Source: an uncultured Lachnospiraceae bacterium
GTDB taxonomy: Bacteria; Bacillota; Clostridia; Lachnospirales; Lachnospiraceae
Reading direction: 5' to 3'
Assembly: GCA_934418055.1 (NCBI GenBank)
Contig: CAKRWX010000200.1
Coordinates: 1-5,029, forward strand
Length of the DNA stretch: 5,029 bases
A program made the position numbers and the translations under genes. Below are positions 1 to 3,029 of the stretch, piece by piece (the first letter of the stretch is position 1; every line of letters begins with the position of its first letter). A model generated the notes under the pieces. That model made no database searches, was not told where the DNA came from, and worked only from the letters and a program-made list of their open reading frames with translations.

Positions 1-177
1 GTGCATCACCTGACTTCCCACTGAGACTGCAGTGGTACTGGCAACTCCTTCAAACTGGCCAATGATAAACAGATCCGCCATTCCATAAAGCGTCTGCAGA
101 AAATACGACAGCAGATATGGCAGTGAAAACAACATCATATTTTTAAACACACTGCCGGACGTAAGATTTTTCTCCAT
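1..177 (-). CDS. MATE family efflux transporter, N-terminal fragment (cut by window edge)
   Basis: The reverse strand from the ATG at 177-175 stays open to the window edge, giving 59 residues that begin MEKNLTSGSVFKNMMLFSLP. A short polar N-terminus is followed by a hydrophobic first helix (about residues 12-32, with a proline at 20). Next comes the YGMADLFIIGQF segment (31-42) and a small-residue stretch with VASTTAVSVGSQVM (45-58). This arrangement is typical of the start of Na+/H+-coupled multidrug and toxin extrusion (MATE) proteins of Clostridia, which have 12 membrane helices and about 450 residues; the rest lies outside the window. The start is supported by GAGAGGG (plus-strand 186-192) eight bases upstream. 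The gene is divergent from pckA and has its own promoter with a MerR-type palindrome, so inducible expression is likely. The substrate cannot be read from this fragment. Confidence 0.85.
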   Translation of the reverse strand, partial: MEKNLTSGSVFKNMMLFSLPYLLSYFLQTLYGMADLFIIGQFEGVASTTAVSVGSQVMH

Positions 178-206
178 GATAATTACCCTCTCAAAGCGTT
201 TTGATC

Positions 207-237
207 ATCTTATACTCTACAATCGTTGCAGAGTCAA
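207..237 (-). promoter_or_regulatory. Promoter of the MATE gene with MerR-type palindromic operator
   Basis: Read on the minus strand, TTGACT (232-237) serves as the -35. It is followed by TATAAG (209-214, spacer 17) or, in the long-spacer reading, TAAGAT (207-212, spacer 19). Between and overlapping these boxes lies a 21-bp imperfect palindrome at 214-234 (plus-strand ACTCT...AGAGT, 8 of 10 pairs matching around C224). An operator placed exactly between -35 and -10 with an over-long spacer is the classical layout for MerR-family activators. The transcript would start near 200, about 25 nt before the ATG, with the ribosome binding site in between. That this is a promoter is fairly secure; the MerR assignment is inference, and no MerR gene lies in the window. 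Confidence 0.65.
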
Positions 238-309
238 GGTTTCTGCCTAATATTCGCTGCCGCAATTCTTCCGTAAACTCCTTCTCTAATAATCGAGCGC
301 AATGTGTGC

Positions 310-321
310 ATTGTATACAAT
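310..321. promoter_or_regulatory. Perfect 12-bp palindrome ATTGTATACAAT, possible operator
   Basis: The sequence is a perfect inverted repeat in the divergent intergenic region, about 50 bp upstream of the pckA -35 box and 73 bp upstream of the MATE -35 box. Palindromes centred on GTATAC resemble sites bound by some GntR-family (FadR/FCD subfamily) regulators. No matching regulator is visible here, so identity and target gene are open. Confidence 0.35.
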
Positions 322-346
322 ATCCTTTTGCTTTTCAAAAAATATA

Positions 347-364
347 TTGTTAAAATTTTAATTT
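347..364. promoter_or_regulatory. Rex-like site next to the pckA promoter
   Basis: Read on the plus strand, TTGTTAAAATTTTAATTT fits the published Rex consensus TTGTTAANNNNTTAACAA in the whole left half (347-353) and the inner TTAA of the right half (358-361); the outer three bases (362-364) differ. The inner 12 bp (350-361) are a perfect palindrome. The site ends six bases before the pckA -35 box. Rex senses the NADH/NAD+ ratio and represses fermentation genes in many Firmicutes. The same A/T tracts could instead act as an UP element for RNA polymerase, so the Rex call is tentative. Confidence 0.35.
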
Positions 365-370
365 TCTTAC

Positions 371-398
371 TTGATTTTGACAATAAACGCGCTATAAT
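371..398 (+). promoter_or_regulatory. pckA promoter
   Basis: TTGATT (371-376) and a perfect TATAAT (393-398) are separated by 16 bp, giving a probable transcription start near 405. A perfect TTGACA at 377-382 is only 10 bp from the -10 box, too close to act as its -35. The upstream DNA (330-366) is strongly A/T-rich and could stimulate transcription. The leader would be about 93 nt long. Confidence 0.75.
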
Positions 399-404
399 AT
401 AGAC

Positions 405-467
405 AGAGAAGTTTGTTTTTATACTTCTTTGTGGGAAATAATGTAACCTATTGATGAGAAAGGTTAC
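405..467 (+). promoter_or_regulatory. pckA mRNA leader with two hairpins
   Basis: The first hairpin pairs 405-412 with 423-430 (8 pairs, one G-U, 10-nt loop) and sits at the predicted 5' end of the transcript, where such stems can protect mRNA from decay. The second pairs GTAACCT (443-449) with AGGTTAC (461-467), 7 perfect pairs with an 11-nt loop. The ribosome binding site AGAGG (484-488) lies nine bases before the ATG and contains part of a second copy of the 3' arm (AGGTTAT, 486-492). The folds were found by eye; no energies were calculated. Confidence 0.45.
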
Positions 468-497
468 CATAAGCTGAGAGAAAAGAGGTTATCAAAG

Positions 498-2102
498 ATG
501 GCAAAGATTGATTTAAGCAAGTATGGTATCACCGGAACGACAGAAATCGTGTACAACCCTTCTTATGAGATGTTATTCGAGGAAGAGACAAAACCAGAGC
601 TGGAAGGCTATGAAAAAGGACAGGTCAGCGAGTTAGGTGCTGTGAACGTTATGACCGGCATCTACACCGGACGTTCTCCTAAAGACAAATTCATCGTTGT
701 TGATGATAACTCCAAGGACACTGTATGGTGGACTTCTGATGAGTACAAGAACGACAACCATCCAGCAACCCAGGAAGCTTGGAAAGCAGTAAAAGAGATC
801 GCTCAGAAAGAGTTATCCAACAAGAGACTGTTCGTAGTAGATGCATTCTGCGGCGCAAACAAAGATACCCGTATGGCAATCCGTTTCATCGTTGAAGTTG
901 CATGGCAGGCACACTTCGTAACCAACATGTTCATCAAGCCAACCGCTGAGGAACTTGAGAACTTTGAGCCAGATTTCGTTGTTTACAACGCTTCTAAGGC
1001 AAAAGTTGAAAACTACAAAGAGCTGGGTCTGAACTCTGAGACCGCAGTTGTATTTAATATCACAAGCCGCGAGCAGGTTATCATCAATACATGGTACGGC
1101 GGCGAGATGAAGAAGGGTATGTTCTCCATGATGAACTACTACCTTCCATTAAAGGGCATCGCTTCCATGCACTGCTCCGCTAACACCGACTTAAACGGTA
1201 AGAACACTGCAATCTTCTTCGGTCTGTCCGGTACAGGTAAGACTACTCTGTCTACTGATCCGAAGCGTCTGCTGATCGGTGATGATGAGCACGGCTGGGA
1301 TGATAACGGCGTATTCAACTTCGAGGGTGGATGCTACGCAAAGGTTATCAACCTGGACAAAGAGTCTGAGCCAGATATCTACAATGCAATCAAGCGCAAC
1401 GCTCTGTTAGAGAACGTTACTCTGGATGCTGAGGGCAAGATCGATTTCGCTGATAAGAGCGTTACTGAGAACACTCGTGTTTCTTATCCGATCAACCATA
1501 TCCAGAACATTGTACGTCCAATCTCTTCCGCACCAGCTGCTAAGAACGTAATCTTCTTATCTGCAGATGCATTCGGCGTACTTCCTCCAGTATCTGTACT
1601 GACTCCAGAGCAGACTCAGTACTACTTCCTGTCTGGTTTCACAGCTAAACTGGCTGGTACAGAGCGTGGTATCACAGAGCCAACTCCTACCTTCTCCGCT
1701 TGCTTCGGACAGGCATTCCTGGAGCTGCATCCAACCAAATATGCAGAAGAGTTAGTTAAGAAGATGGAGAAGAGCGGTGCAAAAGCATACCTGGTTAATA
1801 CCGGATGGAACGGCACTGGCAAACGTATCTCCATTAAAGATACCCGTGGTATCATCGATGCCATCTTAAGCGGCGCTATCTTAACTGCACCTACCAAGAA
1901 GATCCCATTCTTCAACTTCGAAGTTCCTACTGAGCTTCCAGGTGTTGATCCTGCAATCCTGGATCCAAGAGATACCTACGCAGATGCAGCTGAGTGGGAG
2001 ACCAAAGCAAAAGATCTGTCTGCAAGATTCATCAAGAACTTCGCAAAATACGAAGGCAACGCAGCAGGTAAAGCACTGGTATCCGCTGGCCCACAGTTAT
2101 AA
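498..2102 (+). CDS. pckA: Phosphoenolpyruvate carboxykinase (ATP)
   Basis: The 534-residue enzyme interconverts oxaloacetate plus ATP with PEP, CO2 and ADP in the cytoplasm. In gut anaerobes it often runs towards oxaloacetate, conserving ATP during succinate or propionate formation, while in gluconeogenesis it runs the other way. The family signatures are all present: TGRSPKDKF (57-65) with the substrate-binding arginine, [11 protein letters not shown] (200-210) with the metal-binding lysine, and SMHCSAN (223-229) with the metal-binding histidine. Also present are the P-loop GLSGTGKTT (242-250), the kinase-2 motif [11 protein letters not shown] (259-269), ENTRVSYP (324-331) and the nucleotide loop [10 protein letters not shown] (434-443). 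Length matches the family (about 530-540). No catalytic residue seems lost. The ATG is set by AGAGG nine bases upstream. Codon choice is strongly biased (CTG, AAC, ATC, GTT), as expected of an abundant enzyme. It is monocistronic, between its own promoter and terminator. Confidence 0.98.
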   Translation: MAKIDLSKYGITGTTEIVYNPSYEMLFEEETKPELEGYEKGQVSELGAVNVMTGIYTGRSPKDKFIVVDDNSKDTVWWTSDEYKNDNHPATQEAWKAVKEIAQKELSNKRLFVVDAFCGANKDTRMAIRFIVEVAWQAHFVTNMFIKPTAEELENFEPDFVVYNASKAKVENYKELGLNSETAVVFNITSREQVIINTWYGGEMKKGMFSMMNYYLPLKGIASMHCSANTDLNGKNTAIFFGLSGTGKTTLSTDPKRLLIGDDEHGWDDNGVFNFEGGCYAKVINLDKESEPDIYNAIKRNALLENVTLDAEGKIDFADKSVTENTRVSYPINHIQNIVRPISSAPAAKNVIFLSADAFGVLPPVSVLTPEQTQYYFLSGFTAKLAGTERGITEPTPTFSACFGQAFLELHPTKYAEELVKKMEKSGAKAYLVNTGWNGTGKRISIKDTRGIIDAILSGAILTAPTKKIPFFNFEVPTELPGVDPAILDPRDTYADAAEWETKAKDLSARFIKNFAKYEGNAAGKALVSAGPQL

Positions 2103-2124
2103 TTACAAACTCAATAAACGTGAT

Positions 2125-2163
2125 AAGAGGAGCGGTTGTTTCGACAGCCGCTTCTCTTTTTTT
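2125..2163 (+). terminator. Rho-independent terminator of pckA
   Basis: A 15-pair stem (2125-2139 with 2144-2158, two G-U pairs) closes on a TTCG tetraloop and runs into seven T residues (2157-2163). It begins 22 bases after the pckA stop codon. Read on the other strand it lacks a good U-tract, so it acts for pckA only. Confidence 0.93.
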
Positions 2164-2229
2164 CTATTTATACCCCATGCAGCTCGATGATCTTTATCCC
2201 TTCAAAATCAAACCACCTCAAAATATACC

Positions 2230-2258
2230 TTGTCCTTATGTGGATAATATGTTATGAT
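2230..2258 (+). promoter_or_regulatory. Promoter of the coiled-coil gene
   Basis: TTGTCC (2230-2235) and TATGAT (2253-2258) are spaced by 17 bp, and a TG one base before the -10 gives an extended -10 element. Transcription would start near 2265, leaving a leader of about 140 nt before the ATG at 2406. The stretch between the pckA terminator and this promoter (2164-2229) shows nothing I can support. Confidence 0.6.
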
Positions 2259-2263
2259 AAGTC

Positions 2264-2401
2264 CAGGCAAAGTTTCTAAGTTTTTATCTATGATTCTTTT
2301 ACTCACCGCCGGATACGGCAGTCAAAAACTCTTTGCTGAAAACCACCTATAGTACAACCAGCAGGGAGAATTTATCTCCCCGCACCAACTGAAAGGAGAT
2401 A
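2264..2401 (+). promoter_or_regulatory. Long, potentially structured mRNA leader of the coiled-coil gene
   Basis: Three colinear nested stems can form. GCAAAG (2267-2272) pairs with CTTTGC (2331-2336), extendable by two pairs across a bulged G. AGTTTTT (2279-2285) pairs with AAAAACT (2324-2330). GCCG (2308-2311) pairs with CGGC (2316-2319) around a GATA loop. The outer stem starts at the predicted transcript 5' end. Downstream, GGGAGA (2364-2369) pairs with TCTCCC (2375-2380). The overlapping TATCTCC (2373-2379) is also the exact complement of GGAGATA (2395-2401), which contains the ribosome binding site. I do not recognise a known riboswitch class. The pairings are seen directly; the regulatory role is inference. 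Confidence 0.4.
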
Positions 2402-2405
2402 TTGT

Positions 2406-2969
2406 ATGAACCAGGATACCCAGCTTATTTTAAAAGAACTCGCACGGCTACGCCAAGATACCAATCAGCATTTTGAGGATATGCAAAATCAAATGGATTC
2501 GCGTTTTGCTGATTTTCAAGGGCAAATAGATTCCCGCTTCGCTGATTTTGAATCCAGAATGGATGAAAAATTAGATTCTCGTTTCACCGATTTTGAAGCC
2601 AAAATGGATAAGAAATTAGATTCTCGTTTCACCGATTTTGAAGCCAAAATGGATAAGAAACTGGATTCTCGTTTCACCGATTTTGAAGCCAAAATGGATG
2701 AGAAACTAGATTCTCGCTTCGCTGTTTTTGGAACTCAAATAGATGAAACGTTAGATTCTCGTTTCGCTGCTTCCGAGAATTTAGTTTTAGAAGAAGTTGA
2801 TCGAACCCGTTCACTCCTTGAGTCCAGAATTGATAAGCTTGATAATGATGTTCAAGAGTTAAAAGAACATACACGTATTAATAACTTAGACACCGGTAAT
2901 ATCACACTTGCTATCCGAGCTATCGCTGAACTTCAAAACAGAGTAAGTTATTTAGAACATCATATATAG
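2406..2969 (+). CDS. Repetitive coiled-coil protein of unknown function
   Basis: The predicted protein has 187 residues. The ATG is preceded by AAAGGAGA (2392-2399), an excellent ribosome binding site. Residues 1-18 form a polar helix; 19-40 hold two 11-residue units (the second MDSRFADFQGQ); 41-130 hold six 15-residue units of the type LDSRFTDFEAKMDKK; 131-157 continue as a charged helix. A final helix (about 164-187, NITLAIRAIAELQNRVSYLE) could be a separate oligomerisation segment. Hydrophobic residues fall at positions 1, 5, 8 and 12 of each unit (4-3-4 or 4-3-4-4 spacing), so the whole protein is probably a rod-like, self-associating helix. There is no signal peptide, membrane segment or enzymatic motif, so it is probably cytoplasmic. 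Short proteins with MDxRF-type repeats are familiar hypothetical proteins in Clostridia, superficially like DUF1640 coiled coils; I cannot assign a function. It has its own promoter and is convergent with the surface-protein gene. Confidence 0.85.
   Translation: MNQDTQLILKELARLRQDTNQHFEDMQNQMDSRFADFQGQIDSRFADFESRMDEKLDSRFTDFEAKMDKKLDSRFTDFEAKMDKKLDSRFTDFEAKMDEKLDSRFAVFGTQIDETLDSRFAASENLVLEEVDRTRSLLESRIDKLDNDVQELKEHTRINNLDTGNITLAIRAIAELQNRVSYLEHHI
2571..2705 (+). repeat. Three tandem copies of a 45-bp in-frame repeat
   Basis: Units 2571-2615 and 2616-2660 are identical over all 45 bases, and 2661-2705 differs at three positions, one of which changes the protein (Lys to Glu). Each unit encodes 15 residues (LDSRFTDFEAK plus MDKK or MDEK). 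Flanking units at 2526-2570 and 2706-2795 keep the 15-residue period but have diverged, and 2493-2525 is an 11-residue (33-bp) version. Identity at the synonymous positions points to recent duplication rather than selection on protein sequence alone. Confidence 0.97.
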
Positions 2970-2980
2970 TTATCATATAG

Positions 2981-3025
2981 AAACGCTGCAAAGCCTCCAT
3001 AAACGAAGGCTCTGCAGCGTTTTTT
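2981..3025. terminator. Terminator between the convergent coiled-coil and surface-protein genes
   Basis: AACGCTGCAAAGCCT (2982-2996) pairs with 3007-3021 with a single A-C mismatch and a 10-nt loop; A2981-T3022 extends the stem. Six T residues (3020-3025) follow on the plus strand, making a good terminator for the coiled-coil gene, 12 bases after its stop. On the minus strand the hairpin follows the surface-protein stop within about 10 bases, but the tail is only TTTCTATAT, so termination there would be weaker. Confidence 0.9.
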
Positions 3026-3029
3026 ATTT

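Noticed and set aside
381..395. A possible catabolite (CcpA cre) site around AAACGCGCT in the pckA promoter.
   Set aside because: Only the AANCG core fits; the flanking TG and CA positions of the consensus do not match.
234..470. A 78-codon reading frame on the minus strand in the intergenic region.
   Set aside because: It covers the pckA promoter, both palindromes and the leader hairpins, its composition is that of AT-rich non-coding DNA, and it overlaps the MATE promoter.
1942..2190. An 82-codon plus-strand frame overlapping the 3' end of pckA.
   Set aside because: It is a shadow of pckA in another frame and runs through the terminator hairpin.
2168..2248. A 27-codon minus-strand frame ending RWFDFEGIKIIELHGV that reads like a protein C-terminus.
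   Set aside because: It has no start codon with a ribosome binding site, is bounded upstream by a stop and overlaps the plus-strand promoter. It could be a gene remnant, but nothing beyond plausible-looking residues supports this.
2241..2265. An inverted repeat TGGA...TCCA around the -10 box of the coiled-coil gene.
   Set aside because: Only the four outer pairs match; the inner bases do not, so it is no better than chance.
2406..2795. The repeat array as a CRISPR or a diversity-generating cassette.
   Set aside because: Repeats are directly adjacent without spacers, all in one reading frame, and there is no reverse transcriptase, template repeat or cas gene in the window.
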